From NCBI RefSeq assembly GCF_018613325.1, contig NZ_JAGGQJ010000005.1:124001-188000 (forward strand): DNA of 64,000 nt, written 5' to 3'. The stretch is from Bacillus sp. ISL-34. Its GTDB lineage: Bacteria; Bacillota; Bacilli; Bacillales; DSM-1321. Below the pieces are notes generated by a model. The model had not been told where the DNA came from. It saw only the letters and a list, made by a program, of their open reading frames with translations, and did not search any database. Positions 1-8,616 of this stretch are shown here, in pieces; the first letter of the stretch is position 1; each line of letters opens with the position of its first letter. The position numbers were made by a program, and so were the translations under genes.

Positions 1-10
1 ACACAAAAAG

Positions 11-35
11 GAAACCCCGCTATTAGCGAGGCTTC
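11..35 (-). terminator. Rho-independent terminator of the sugar dehydrogenase gene
   Basis: Read on the minus strand this is a hairpin with a 7-bp core (CCTCGCT/AGCGGGG, one G-T pair, AAT loop), extended by GAA/TTC, followed by a T-rich run (TTTCCTTTTT). It lies just downstream of the gene ending at 69. Confidence 0.75.
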
Positions 36-68
36 CGATTATATGCGCTTTTCTTCTTATTGATAACA

Positions 69-1157
69 TCAGGGCATATTTAACCGAGATAGCGGCAAAC
101 GATATAGTTTATCATCCTTTTCATCAGGATTTCCTCGGCCGTCCGTATTGTTGCTTATGAAATAAAGGAATTCTTCATCAACGAATACATCGCGTATCCT
201 TCCTGAGCCCGTAACGATATTAGTCAGTTTTCCGCTTTTCACATCATAACTTTTAAGCGCTTCGCCCCTTAAGGCTGCAAAATAGAGCTTTCCGTCAAAA
301 TAGGCCATGCCAGAAGGAGCCCATGTATTTTCACCGGAATGAATCAATGGTTTTACCATATCAGCTTTTTGCTCATCGCCCTCTATCTCTGGCCAGCCGT
401 AGTTTTTACCCGGATCAATTTTATTTAATTCATCGTGAGCCGAATCTCCATGCTCACTTTCATACAACTGCCCTGCTTCATCCCAAGCCAGACCTTGTGG
501 ATTGCGGTGACCGTATGAATAGACGTATGAATTCGCGAAAGGATTATCGTTCGGAATTGTGCCATCCAGGTTCATGCGCAGAATTTTCCCGCCTAAAGAA
601 TCTGTGTCCTGTGCGATCTCAGGCTTTCTTGCATCACCTGTCGTTGCATATAGCTTATCATCCGGACCAACCTTGATCCGGCCGCCATGGTGGAAGTTCC
701 CGCTTGGTATTCCGTCGATTAAGGTCTCCATCTCCTGCCATTTATCATCATTTTTTTCTAAAATGACGATTCGATTGATGGAATTCCCGCCTTCTTCATA
801 CGTATAATAGGCGAAAGCTTGCCCGCTCTTAGAGAAATCGGGAGCTAATAAAAATCCAAGCAACCCAGCTTCCGCTTTTGACGACAATGTCTTTTTTAGG
901 TTGACCTTTTGCCGTGTCATCTTACCCTTGTCCCATTCAACGATGGTTCCTGTCCGCTCAGACACATACATTGTGTCCCCATTCTTCTGAATCGACCATG
1001 GGGCATGCAAGTTCGTTACCAGCACATCCGGATTTTCTCCTAAAGTGCCCGTCACTTCTTTGTCAGGATCCCGCTCGGTTTTGCTGTCATCATCATTCAT
1101 GTTACAACCAGTTAAAGTCAATGTAGCCATAAGGAAAAATAAGAGCAATTTTTTCAA
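69..1157 (-). CDS. PQQ-dependent sugar dehydrogenase-type lipoprotein
   Basis: A 362-residue protein of the glucose/sorbosone dehydrogenase beta-propeller family, which oxidises sugars with PQQ in the better-known members. The start is TTG, preceded by GGGGGAAAG. Residues 1-18 form a lipoprotein signal peptide ending in the lipobox L-T-G-C (Cys18), so the protein should be anchored on the outer face of the membrane. Family motifs seen include HHGGRIKVGPD near residue 155, YGHRNPQGLAWD near 215 and SEHGDSAHDELN near 233. Length is normal for bacterial YliI/Asd-like proteins. No PQQ synthesis genes are in the window, so cofactor source and true substrate are unknown. It is transcribed alone, next to a HAD phosphatase in the same direction with a 27-bp gap. 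Confidence 0.85.
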   Translation of the reverse strand: MKKLLLFFLMATLTLTGCNMNDDDSKTERDPDKEVTGTLGENPDVLVTNLHAPWSIQKNGDTMYVSERTGTIVEWDKGKMTRQKVNLKKTLSSKAEAGLLGFLLAPDFSKSGQAFAYYTYEEGGNSINRIVILEKNDDKWQEMETLIDGIPSGNFHHGGRIKVGPDDKLYATTGDARKPEIAQDTDSLGGKILRMNLDGTIPNDNPFANSYVYSYGHRNPQGLAWDEAGQLYESEHGDSAHDELNKIDPGKNYGWPEIEGDEQKADMVKPLIHSGENTWAPSGMAYFDGKLYFAALRGEALKSYDVKSGKLTNIVTGSGRIRDVFVDEEFLYFISNNTDGRGNPDEKDDKLYRLPLSRLNMP

Positions 1158-1184
1158 AAGTCTTTCCCCCTTCGATTCATGAGT

Positions 1185-2051
1185 TTAATAGGCTGACTGT
1201 TTAAGTACCTTTAAAATGGCCTCCGCTACACCCGATTCATCATTCCTGCCTGTTACTTCATCACACAGTTTTTTAATTTCGAGCGGGGCATTTCCCATTG
1301 CGACAGACAAACCTGCCCGTTCAAACATGGATACATCATTATAATTATCCCCGATAGCCATCGTTTCCTGCATCGAGCCGGATTTTCCATTCACATATGT
1401 TTCAAGTGCCGTACCTTTTTGGGCTGTTTCACTCATGATTTCCACATTTTCACGTCCCGATGAAGTGACTGTAACTCCCTGACCTTTCAATTTCGAAGCA
1501 ATTTGATTTAATAAATTTAAATCCTTTGAGAAGCTGAGAATTTTATAATATTCCTCATTCGAACGGCTGAATAACTCGGAATAATCGGAAATGGAAGTTA
1601 CTTGTCCAAGCTGTAAACGCTCCTCCGCATATTTCCGCATATTCTCAGGGTCAATGTCCGGATTGGCTGTAACGAATACATCAACCAAAACAGATATTGC
1701 GTTTTCATAGTCTTTGGAATAAATCCCCTGACTCGTATATATTTCGAAATAAATCCCTTGTTCTTCGAGGAATCCAGCGACCATTTTAGCAGTGGCAGCT
1801 GACATTGGATTGGAAGCGGCAATATTTCCGTCCTCCGTGAAGAGGGCAGCACCATTTACACAGATGACAGGGCAAACGATGCCTGCTTCATCTAAAGCGA
1901 ACCTTGCTTCCACATAAGATCTTCCAGTAGCAATGATCACTTCCACTCCCTCGCTTTGCGCCCTCTGGATAGCGTGTTTATTTTCCTCACTGACCTTTTG
2001 CATTTTGTTTAACAATGTTCCGTCCATATCAATCGCAATCGTCTTTATCAA
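1185..2051 (-). CDS. Cof-type HAD-IIB phosphatase
   Basis: A 288-residue Cof/HAD-IIB hydrolase, cytosolic, expected to dephosphorylate small phosphorylated metabolites such as sugar phosphates or flavin-type cofactors. HAD motif I is intact (D8-M-D10-G-T at the N-terminus, nucleophile and acid/base aspartates), motif II is seen as IIATGRS near residue 40, and motif IV as GDNYNDVSMF near residue 233. The central region matches a type IIB cap. Start ATG at 2051 with AAGGAGCC upstream. Substrate cannot be read from sequence. It may be cotranscribed with the following sugar dehydrogenase gene, but this is only suggested by the short gap. Confidence 0.88.
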   Translation of the reverse strand: MIKTIAIDMDGTLLNKMQKVSEENKHAIQRAQSEGVEVIIATGRSYVEARFALDEAGIVCPVICVNGAALFTEDGNIAASNPMSAATAKMVAGFLEEQGIYFEIYTSQGIYSKDYENAISVLVDVFVTANPDIDPENMRKYAEERLQLGQVTSISDYSELFSRSNEEYYKILSFSKDLNLLNQIASKLKGQGVTVTSSGRENVEIMSETAQKGTALETYVNGKSGSMQETMAIGDNYNDVSMFERAGLSVAMGNAPLEIKKLCDEVTGRNDESGVAEAILKVLKQSAY

Positions 2052-2180
2052 TTCAACCGGCTCCTTTTTTTCAATATAATCCCTATTTTAACCGAAAGGG
2101 CGTGGATAAACACGTTTAACAAACCCGTATCTATTCTTGTGTGACTTCACTCATAAAAAAATCCTTTTATGTATATAAAT

Positions 2181-2210
2181 AAACTGCACCTAATAAGTTA
2201 GGTGCAGTTT
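2181..2210 (-). terminator. Terminator of the ybaK/double P-loop ATPase unit
   Basis: Perfect 12-bp inverted repeat (AAACTGCACCTA / TAGGTGCAGTTT, loop ATAAGT) just after the stop codon of the gene ending at 2217. T-rich sequence flanks it on both sides, so it could work in either direction. Confidence 0.85.
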
Positions 2211-2216
2211 ATTTTC

Positions 2217-3335
2217 TTAATGCAGAATCGTTTGGCTATCGACATCTTGTGCCCGTTCAATGATCTGTTCTTGGATGTCTCTTTGAATGTCATCGATGGC
2301 TGTAAAGTCCATCGCTTTTACATAAATTTTTTCAAGTTCGTCATGCAGCTCTTTTGCCTTAGCCAGATTTGCTGTCGCTTCATTCATTTTTGTCCGGTAC
2401 CTGGTGGAAACATCCTTTAATTGATCGGCATAAATTTCATCTGTTCCAGGCAGAATCGCCGTTTTATATATATCTATGATTTCATCACCTTCACAACTCG
2501 GGAAATATTCATGCGGTGATGTGCTGTCAAAAATGGCGATCCCTACCTCCCGGACGATTACCATGTCCAAGCTATGCGGATCGAAACCGCAATGATATAC
2601 TTCCACATCAAAGCCTCTTTGCTCCGCAGCCTTTGCAATCTTCTTCAGCATCGTTGATTTCCCTGAACCTGGACGTCCCTTTAAAAAGTACCGTTTTTGT
2701 ATTCCCTCAGTAATATTGGGGATGAAATCAACTGCACCCTTTGGTGTAGCCGCCCCTAAAAATCGGTGACGAACATCCGACTTCTTATTAAGGGTGATAT
2801 CTCTATAAAAGCCTTCTATCAATTTATTGGTCAACCCATTCAATTTAGCGAAATCAATATTTGCTTTATAAATGTCTTCCCATTCATCATGTATCTTCAA
2901 TGCTTCAGCGAATAGGGCATATGCCTTCTCGAAACTCTTGCTTCTCGCATTCGTCAATCTTATGATGGCCGCTCTTTCAGAAGCAAGCTGCTGGGAATTC
3001 CAGGCAGCCCCAAGATTGACATATTCCTCAATGGCTCCAGGTGCCTTTGGCTCAATCACATGCGGCGCAGTCCCATCCACGAGTCCGATTTTCAAAGCAG
3101 GAATGATCACTCCATCAATGGAATCATTATCGGACGAACAATGTAAATACTCGATGTCATAGTCTTTATCCAGCCATTCCTGGCCGATTTTTTTCATAAT
3201 GGTCGATTTACCGGAACCAGGTCCGCCTTTTAATATGAACAATCTTTCAAGACCTGCTAAATTGGAATCATATAAACTATAAAAACCTTTAGCCGTATTG
3301 CCTCCTGCGAAATAATGCATCACTTTTCCTGTCAC
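2217..3335 (-). CDS. PRK06851-like protein with two P-loop NTPase halves
   Basis: About 372 residues from the preferred GTG start at 3335, which has GAGGGAG nine bases upstream; an open frame continues to 3398 but lacks a good ribosome site. The protein is two tandem copies of a P-loop NTPase domain. The first Walker A is GGPGSGKST, following HYFAGGNTAKGFYSLYDS. The second, about 190 residues later, is GRPGSGKST in a very similar context. This matches an uncharacterised Firmicutes ATPase family (PRK06851). It has no membrane segments. It lies 27 bp or more downstream of ybaK and ends at a strong terminator, so the two probably share a transcript. Function unknown; kinase or ATPase activity is inferred only from the P-loops. 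Confidence 0.8.
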   Translation of the reverse strand: MTGKVMHYFAGGNTAKGFYSLYDSNLAGLERLFILKGGPGSGKSTIMKKIGQEWLDKDYDIEYLHCSSDNDSIDGVIIPALKIGLVDGTAPHVIEPKAPGAIEEYVNLGAAWNSQQLASERAAIIRLTNARSKSFEKAYALFAEALKIHDEWEDIYKANIDFAKLNGLTNKLIEGFYRDITLNKKSDVRHRFLGAATPKGAVDFIPNITEGIQKRYFLKGRPGSGKSTMLKKIAKAAEQRGFDVEVYHCGFDPHSLDMVIVREVGIAIFDSTSPHEYFPSCEGDEIIDIYKTAILPGTDEIYADQLKDVSTRYRTKMNEATANLAKAKELHDELEKIYVKAMDFTAIDDIQRDIQEQIIERAQDVDSQTILH

Positions 3336-3424
3336 TTTCACACTCTCCCTCACAATACAGATGTGATCTTCAAGACAGCGTATGCAGAAAAGAACCAATA
3401 GGTGAATGCCTAAAGGTTAACAGT

Positions 3425-3901
3425 CTATTTTATTAGGGCTACAGATTCCGCTTGTGTGACCTCCAGGAATTCTGAAGGTTTTAAAACGATTTGTGTACCG
3501 ATTTTTCCCCCGCTTACGATGATTTCAGGCAGGTTTGCTGCACTTTCATCGATAAAGGTCGGGTATTGCTTTTTCATTCCGATCGGGGAACAGCCTCCCC
3601 GAATGTACCCTGTGTATTTTTGCAGATCTTTAACCGCAAGCATTTCAATTTTTTTTGCACCTGCGGCCTTCGCTGCTTTTTTCAAGTCCAGTTCGGTGGC
3701 TACAGGAATGACAAATACGTAAAGCTGCTGCGGTCCGTTATGGGTAACAAGCGTTTTAAAAACGGTTTCTGGCGCTTTTCCAATTTTGTCAGCAACAGTG
3801 ATCCCGTCGATTTTTCCATCGCGGGCATCATAACTCATCATGCCATACTCTATACGTTTATTATCAAGAATTCGCATTGCATTCGTTTTACTGGCTCCCA
3901 T
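3425..3901 (-). CDS. ybaK: Cys-tRNA(Pro)/YbaK-type aminoacyl-tRNA deacylase
   Basis: A 158-residue YbaK/EbsC-family protein. Known relatives hydrolyse Cys-tRNA(Pro), correcting a common error of prolyl-tRNA synthetase. The family pattern is clear: a conserved lysine in FKTLV near residue 50, VIPV near 65, GYIRGGCSPIGMKK near 97-110 (the usual GGxSPxG motif), and a C-terminal FIDE...IVSGGKIGTQIVLKP. ATG start at 3901 with AAGGGGCA upstream. Cytosolic, single domain, full length. It is the first gene of a likely two-gene unit with the double P-loop ATPase downstream. Confidence 0.9.
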   Translation of the reverse strand: MGASKTNAMRILDNKRIEYGMMSYDARDGKIDGITVADKIGKAPETVFKTLVTHNGPQQLYVFVIPVATELDLKKAAKAAGAKKIEMLAVKDLQKYTGYIRGGCSPIGMKKQYPTFIDESAANLPEIIVSGGKIGTQIVLKPSEFLEVTQAESVALIK

Positions 3902-3952
3902 AGAAAATGCCCCTTATCGTTTTCTACCATCTTACCATTTTAATTACCAGGC

Positions 3953-3990
3953 AAAAAGAAAAGCACAGTGCCTATGCATCCGTGCTTTTA
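3953..3990 (-). terminator. Terminator hairpin (outer copy) near gntK
   Basis: On the minus strand, AAAGCACGG-loop-CACTGTGCTTTT is followed by a T run (TTTTCTTTTT). The same hairpin recurs at 4260-4288 right behind gntK, but there without a T run. The pair flanks an intergenic repeat, so this may be the original gntK terminator separated from its gene by an insertion. Confidence 0.6.
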
Positions 3991-3999
3991 GACTATAGA

Positions 4000-4240
4000 C
4001 TAATTCGAAGAAAAGCCTGTATGCCTCAATTTTTTTATTAAAAACGTTCCAGCTTGATTTCAGAAATCCGCTCCCTTTCCGCCACTTTCTGCCAAGCCTC
4101 ATCAAAGCAAGCGCCTTTGGTGTCTCGGCTAGCCAGTTATTCGGCAGGTGTGTCACAAATTTCTTCAATCTAGTACTGGGTATCATCTAAAGAAACATGA
4201 AGGATAACCAAGTCTCTTTTATTACCATGGTTCGGGGTGA
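4000..4240 (-). repeat. Dispersed Bacillus intergenic repeat, copy A
   Basis: Read on the minus strand it contains GAAGAAATTTGTGACAC, CTGCCGAATAACTGGCTAGC, GAGGCTTGGCAGAAAGT and GGCGGAAAGGGAGCGGATTT. The same blocks occur in the same order at about 40,335-40,590 and, less completely, at 28,430-28,625. An 80-codon open frame (3944-4186) crosses it but is made of repeat sequence and is not called as a gene. Confidence 0.7.
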
Positions 4241-4259
4241 GACCATTCCGAACAATCGG

Positions 4260-4288
4260 AAGCACAGTGCTTATGCATCTGTGCTTTC
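4260..4288 (-). repeat. Inner copy of the duplicated hairpin behind gntK
   Basis: AAGCACAG...CTGTGCTT stem with an 11-base loop, nine bases beyond the gntK stop codon. Nearly identical to 3961-3988 (differences mainly in the loop and one stem position). It lacks a downstream T run on the minus strand, so termination here may be weak. Confidence 0.6.
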
Positions 4289-4296
4289 CCTGAAAA

Positions 4297-5841
4297 TTAT
4301 TCTAAATGACGTCTTTGGAAATCAGCGATTCTCTTGTAGTCGCCTTCCAATTGCCTGCTCACGGATAAATAAATCGACATTAATTCTTCATATACTTTAA
4401 CGTTCTCTTCAATTGGGACAAGTTCATTCGTTTCACCAACCATACCCTCAACCTGATCAAGGCTTTGGATTTCGCCTAAAGCGTATAATCCAAGAACGGC
4501 GGCGCCTAAGCTAGAACTTTCGAAGCTTTCAGGAATTGTCACGTTTTGATTGAATATATCAGCCATTATTTGGCGCCAGAGCTTGGAGCGGACAAATCCG
4601 CCGCTTGCATGGATCTTCTCGGGAGCACCCGTCAATTCCTTTACGGCAAGAAGGACACTGTACAAGTTATACATCACACCCTCCAGCACTGCCCGGACCA
4701 TATGGTCACGAGTGTGATGAAGCGCCAGTCCGAAGAAGGAGCCCCTTGCATCGGCACTCCATAATGGTGCCCGTTCCCCTGCCATATACGGGTGGAATAT
4801 CAACCCATCAGAACCAGGTGCAATATTGGAAGCCATATCCGTCAGGATCTCATAGGAGTCCTGGCCCGAAGCCTTCGCTTTTTCGATTTCCACACGGCCC
4901 AATTGATCGCGTGCCCATCGGAAGGTGATTCCCCCATTGTTGACCGGTCCGCCGATTACCCAGTGATTCTCAGTAAGGGCATAGCAGAATGTCCTGCCTT
5001 TCGGATCGGTAAGCGGCCGGTCACTGACGGTTCTTACCGCACCGCTCGTTCCGATTGTCACTGCCAGAACGCCTGGCTTGATTGCGTTTTGCCCTAAGTT
5101 GGCAAGCACGCCATCACTCGCGCCAATCACAAACGGGGTATCAGCCTGAATGTTCATTTTTGCAGCTAATTCATCACTTAAGCCTGAGAGGATATGCGTT
5201 GTAGGGACAAGCGTCGGCAGCTTGTCAGCCCCAATTCCAGCAATGGTGAGTGCCTCATCATCCCACTTCAGGTCATTCAAGTTGAACATGCCCGTTGCAG
5301 AAGCGAGCGAATAATCCATCACATACTCATTGAAAAATTTATAGATGATGTATTCTTTAATTCCTATAAATTTGTCCGTTTCGTTAAAAATCCCGGGATG
5401 CTCATTTCTTAACCACATTACTTTCGTGATTGGGGACATTGGGTGAATGGGTGTTCCCGTCCTTTGATACAATTGCATCCCCTGTTCCGAAGCCTTCAAT
5501 TTCTTTGCATAGGCAACACTTCGATTATCCGCCCATGTAATGCTATTCGTCAGCGGGCTGCCGTCTTTACCCATGGCGATCAAGCTATGCATCGCCGAAC
5601 TGAACGATATGAAGGCCAGTTCTTGCTTTTCTATTCCACTTGCAATCATGACCTCGCCTATTGCAATGATGACCGCTTTATAAATTTCTTCGGGATCTTG
5701 TTCCGCAACGGAAGGAGTTGGACTATGAAGAGGATATCCCCTCGAACAAGATTGGACAACCTCCCCCCCTTTTGAAAAAAGAACAACCTTCGTACTCGTC
5801 GTACCAATATCGATCCCCATCATATAACCTGAATGTCCCAT
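4297..5841 (-). CDS. gntK: Gluconate kinase (FGGY family)
   Basis: A 514-residue FGGY carbohydrate kinase that phosphorylates D-gluconate to 6-phosphogluconate for entry into the pentose phosphate pathway. The N-terminus reads GIDIGTTSTK (ATP phosphate-binding loop), GERAPLWS occurs near residue 360 and the C-terminal ASGGFVRS/GAAVLG nucleotide motifs are present. I chose ATG 5841, which gives the length and N-terminus typical of Bacillus GntK; AAAGGAG lies 12 bases upstream, and an in-frame ATG at 5871 has no good site. Directly upstream lies a wrecked gluconate permease gene, and no gntR or gntZ is seen, so the operon is broken and uptake would need another permease. Confidence 0.9.
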   Translation of the reverse strand: MGHSGYMMGIDIGTTSTKVVLFSKGGEVVQSCSRGYPLHSPTPSVAEQDPEEIYKAVIIAIGEVMIASGIEKQELAFISFSSAMHSLIAMGKDGSPLTNSITWADNRSVAYAKKLKASEQGMQLYQRTGTPIHPMSPITKVMWLRNEHPGIFNETDKFIGIKEYIIYKFFNEYVMDYSLASATGMFNLNDLKWDDEALTIAGIGADKLPTLVPTTHILSGLSDELAAKMNIQADTPFVIGASDGVLANLGQNAIKPGVLAVTIGTSGAVRTVSDRPLTDPKGRTFCYALTENHWVIGGPVNNGGITFRWARDQLGRVEIEKAKASGQDSYEILTDMASNIAPGSDGLIFHPYMAGERAPLWSADARGSFFGLALHHTRDHMVRAVLEGVMYNLYSVLLAVKELTGAPEKIHASGGFVRSKLWRQIMADIFNQNVTIPESFESSSLGAAVLGLYALGEIQSLDQVEGMVGETNELVPIEENVKVYEELMSIYLSVSRQLEGDYKRIADFQRRHLE

Positions 5842-5869
5842 ATTTACAACATGCTCCTTTCTCTTAAAC

Positions 5870-6730
5870 AATTGAATTCAATAGTAAGATTAGGATAAGT
5901 GAAACGAATGATATAATCGTTTCCATAACCGTCCAAGACTAACGTTTGTGCGACTGTTAAATTAAAGAAATCTTTGATCATCCAAAATCCTGCATCATTC
6001 ACGTGTGATGGAATTAATGAACCTGAACCGATTGCAAGGACAAGCAAATCAATATCCAGAAGATATGATCGGCAGCACAATGCCTATTGCAGTTGTGATC
6101 GCGACAGTTGCTAAAACCTCTAGCGACACGGATCATGGCTGCTACGGCTTCACCCACCCCGCTCGTGATCAATTCATTTTTAAATGCACCCGCCCGCTCC
6201 GATTATCAAGATGATGGACGCAGGCGGGGCGAGGCAGGCGGACATGAATTGGTTTAGTTCTTCTTTATTAAAACCTCTAGCGCAGCCTAATGTAAAGAAT
6301 GAAACCACCACAGAAATCATGAGGGCGATGATTGGTTTTCCAAATGAAGGCAATCCAATCATTTCATATTGTATCTTCAGCAAACACAGCGAAAGCCACG
6401 ATCAACATTAAAAAGACCGGCATTAAAATCGTGATCAAGGTAATGACGAAGATTGGAGAATTGTACCGCTAGCCCCTCGGGTGCTTGTACATCCATTCTT
6501 TTAGATATGTAGCAAAAATCCGCTCAGCTAAAAATGGCATTGGGAATTCCGATGATCAAAGCATATAAAATGCCCAAAGGGGATTCGCACCCCTGTCTGA
6601 ACAGCATCTGCAACATCCGGAATATCCATACCTGCGATACTCCCTAAAATGACGGAAGCAAGAAGTAACCGCAATAAATGGGGACCATGTTGCTTTGGCT
6701 ATTATAACGATCAAGAACAAACTATGGTTA
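5870..6730 (-). pseudogene. gntP: Gluconate permease (GntP family), frameshifted and truncated
   Basis: Pieces of a GntP-type transporter can be read in order on the minus strand but in changing frames: LITILMPVFLMLIVAF near 6390-6440, FGKPIIALMISVVVSFFTLG then LNQFMSACLAPPASIILIIGAGG near 6190-6360, ELITSGVGEAVAAMIR near 6120-6180, [19 protein letters not shown] near 5950-6010, and after a further shift [11 protein letters not shown] at about 5905-5940. These match the middle and C-terminal half of the family in gene order. The N-terminal part is poorly recognisable and probably partly deleted. At least four frame changes make it nonfunctional. Its position upstream of gntK matches the usual gnt arrangement. 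Confidence 0.85.
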
Positions 6731-6825
6731 TGGCTAACAATCAATAAAAGTAAGATCTTAATGAAAAAAGCATCGAACCTGTTCTTTGTGAACTAAACTC
6801 GATACCTGATTCAGTCATGAAAACA

Positions 6826-7524
6826 TCATTCACCAATAAAAAGAGGACCGGATATGTGCTTGATTTCATCCTCCAGATGTTCAGGATATGCAATGATGAA
6901 GCAGGTGGATGGTCCTGATGATTTTTCGATATCGACTTTATCACTTATATGTACGGAAACACCTTCACCGCTTTGGTCCAGCTGCTTCCATTCATATGCT
7001 ATCCCTTTTGAGCCGACTGGAAGTGCCTGAACGTCTTCCATTTCACTTAGGCTTTTATATAAAGATAATGGCGCGACCCAATCTTGCTGTTCCATTACTT
7101 CTTCTCCAACGAGCGGCCTGCCGATCAGAGCGATTTTCCGTGAAGGATGCTGCTTTTTAACAGGTTCATTCACACGCTTACCAATCACCATAAGACCAAG
7201 TGCTGATTGTAGAAGCGGCATGTTACTTTCTGTGCTGCCAGTAATGGGAAGGTCTTCCATTCCCAATTCATTCAGCCCCTTTTTCACACCCCTGGTCAAA
7301 TCCTCCCAGGCTTCATTACCGCAGAAATTATTTAGAACGACCGATACAGGTCTTCCGCCAACGCCCAAGCATTCCATGACGGCGACCCGAAAGGAATAAT
7401 AGCCAACGACCTCATAGGGGACATGGACAATATCTTTTTCCTTCAGGCCGATACCGCCGCTATTATCACTAGAAACAATCAATGAGTCTGATTCTGAAAA
7501 TGGCAAGATCAATGAATCACTCAT
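6826..7524 (-). CDS. cblS: Alpha-ribazole kinase CblS-like (PurM-like fold)
   Basis: A 232-residue AIR synthase/ThiL-like protein. In Listeria and Geobacillus, CblS phosphorylates alpha-ribazole (the nucleoside of the B12 lower ligand) to alpha-ribazole phosphate, working with the transporter CblT. Here it overlaps the CblT-like gene by 4 bases (ATGA) and is the last gene of a cobalamin operon, the expected context. Visible features are SSDNSGGIGLKEKDIV near residue 18 (the metal/ATP-binding segment of the superfamily), a GGRPVSVVLNNF strand and a ITGSTESNMP segment. The name rests on family resemblance and synteny. Downstream there is no obvious terminator before the gntP remnant. Confidence 0.75.
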   Translation of the reverse strand: MSDSLILPFSESDSLIVSSDNSGGIGLKEKDIVHVPYEVVGYYSFRVAVMECLGVGGRPVSVVLNNFCGNEAWEDLTRGVKKGLNELGMEDLPITGSTESNMPLLQSALGLMVIGKRVNEPVKKQHPSRKIALIGRPLVGEEVMEQQDWVAPLSLYKSLSEMEDVQALPVGSKGIAYEWKQLDQSGEGVSVHISDKVDIEKSSGPSTCFIIAYPEHLEDEIKHISGPLFIGE

Positions 7525-8015
7525 TCTGCGAGTCCATCTTTAAAAATCATTTTTTTCAGAACAGGCTCCAAGCGTGGCAGTAAAAGCGCAGCCAATACTA
7601 CATTTACCGCCGTCGCTGCCGTTAACCCCGGAACCAATAACATGTAAAAACCAGGGCTGATCAGAAATGCGAAAGGCAGGGCTAAAACGAAGGCATTACC
7701 GATAAAGAAGAGGAAAAATGCGCCTACTTTTTTTCCGTGTATATATAAAATGCCGAACATCCATGCCAGGACTGCCATTTCGACCATGATCAAAAAGTGG
7801 AATGGCCCAAGTGGCATGCCGCCGATGAACGCTGAAATGATATGACCAAGCCCGGCTACAATAGCCCCCGATACCGGGCCAAGTATGACAGCCGCCAACA
7901 GGGCCGGAAAGCTATCCAAAGCGATACTCCCGATCGGGGAAGGGATTTTAATCATTGCCCCTACCGCCGATAAGGCAATGAATATAGCGATTGCACTTAT
8001 TTTTCTAACGTCCAT
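7521..8015 (-). CDS. cblT: Alpha-ribazole transporter CblT-like (ECF S component type)
   Basis: A 164-residue integral membrane protein with about five to six hydrophobic segments, resembling substrate-binding S components of ECF transporters. CblT proteins take up alpha-ribazole so the cell can build the lower ligand of cobalamin without CobT. The N-terminus has the S-component look (ISAIAIFIALSAVGAMIKIP), with GSIALDSFPALLAAVILGP and GLGHIISAFIGGMPLGP next. It is encoded between the adenosyltransferase (2-bp gap) and cblS (4-base overlap). No ECF energising ATPase or T subunit is encoded nearby, so it either uses a shared ECF module elsewhere or acts alone. Assignment by topology plus context. 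Confidence 0.75.
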   Translation of the reverse strand: MDVRKISAIAIFIALSAVGAMIKIPSPIGSIALDSFPALLAAVILGPVSGAIVAGLGHIISAFIGGMPLGPFHFLIMVEMAVLAWMFGILYIHGKKVGAFFLFFIGNAFVLALPFAFLISPGFYMLLVPGLTAATAVNVVLAALLLPRLEPVLKKMIFKDGLAE

Positions 8016-8017
8016 GT

Positions 8018-8602
8018 TTACTCTTTTTCCTTTCTTTTCCCTCCACGGAACACATTTGCGCTGCGGATATATTCTACATCTTTCACACCAAGACGGAAAT
8101 TGATCACACGTGCAACAGCAAAGAAGTAGTCCGACAAACGATTTAAATATTGAAGGGATAATGGTGAAACAGCCGCACCCGACTTGATCAATGATACGAC
8201 CAATCGTTCTGCCCTTCTTGTAACGGTTCGGGCAATATGAATGGTTGCAGCCGCTTTTGAGCCGCCAGGCAGGATAAACTTTTCCAATTCCGGCGCTTCA
8301 AGTATGAAGGCATCTATCCGTTCTTCCAAATAGGTAATAGCCTCATCCGTCAGCTTTTGTGGGGCCTTCTCGGAAACGGTTGCCAAATCACCGCCGCAGT
8401 CAAACAACTCATGCTGGATTTTCTCTAGATCGGCCAGTACGTCCTTAAATATCGCTGAATCCAATTCTGTCACCGCAAGACCGATATAGCTATTCACTTC
8501 ATCCACCGTTCCATAAGTTTCTACACGGATGTCATTCTTATCAAGCCGACCTCCGATTACGCTTGTTTGTCCCTTATCCCCTGTACGTGTATAGATTTTC
8601 AT
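8018..8602 (-). CDS. Cob(I)yrinic acid a,c-diamide adenosyltransferase, PduO type
   Basis: A 194-residue PduO/YvqK-type ATP:cob(I)alamin adenosyltransferase, which transfers adenosyl from ATP to reduced corrinoids. The N-terminal ATP motif YTRTGDKGQTSVIGG is intact (residues 4-18), VDEVNSYIG follows near residue 33, and the C-terminal half has RTVTRRAERLV near 125-135 with NRLSDYFFAVAR near 155, all standard in this family. Within the operon it supplies adenosylated corrinoid for CobU/CobS. Cytosolic, full length. Start ATG 8602 with GAGGCAAT upstream. Confidence 0.92.
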   Translation of the reverse strand: MKIYTRTGDKGQTSVIGGRLDKNDIRVETYGTVDEVNSYIGLAVTELDSAIFKDVLADLEKIQHELFDCGGDLATVSEKAPQKLTDEAITYLEERIDAFILEAPELEKFILPGGSKAAATIHIARTVTRRAERLVVSLIKSGAAVSPLSLQYLNRLSDYFFAVARVINFRLGVKDVEYIRSANVFRGGKRKEKE

Positions 8603-8616
8603 CCCAATTGCCTCCT

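Noticed and set aside
3944-4186. 80-codon open frame on the minus strand behind gntK
   Set aside because: It consists of an intergenic repeat that recurs at 28 and 40 kb and runs through a terminator hairpin; no ribosome site.
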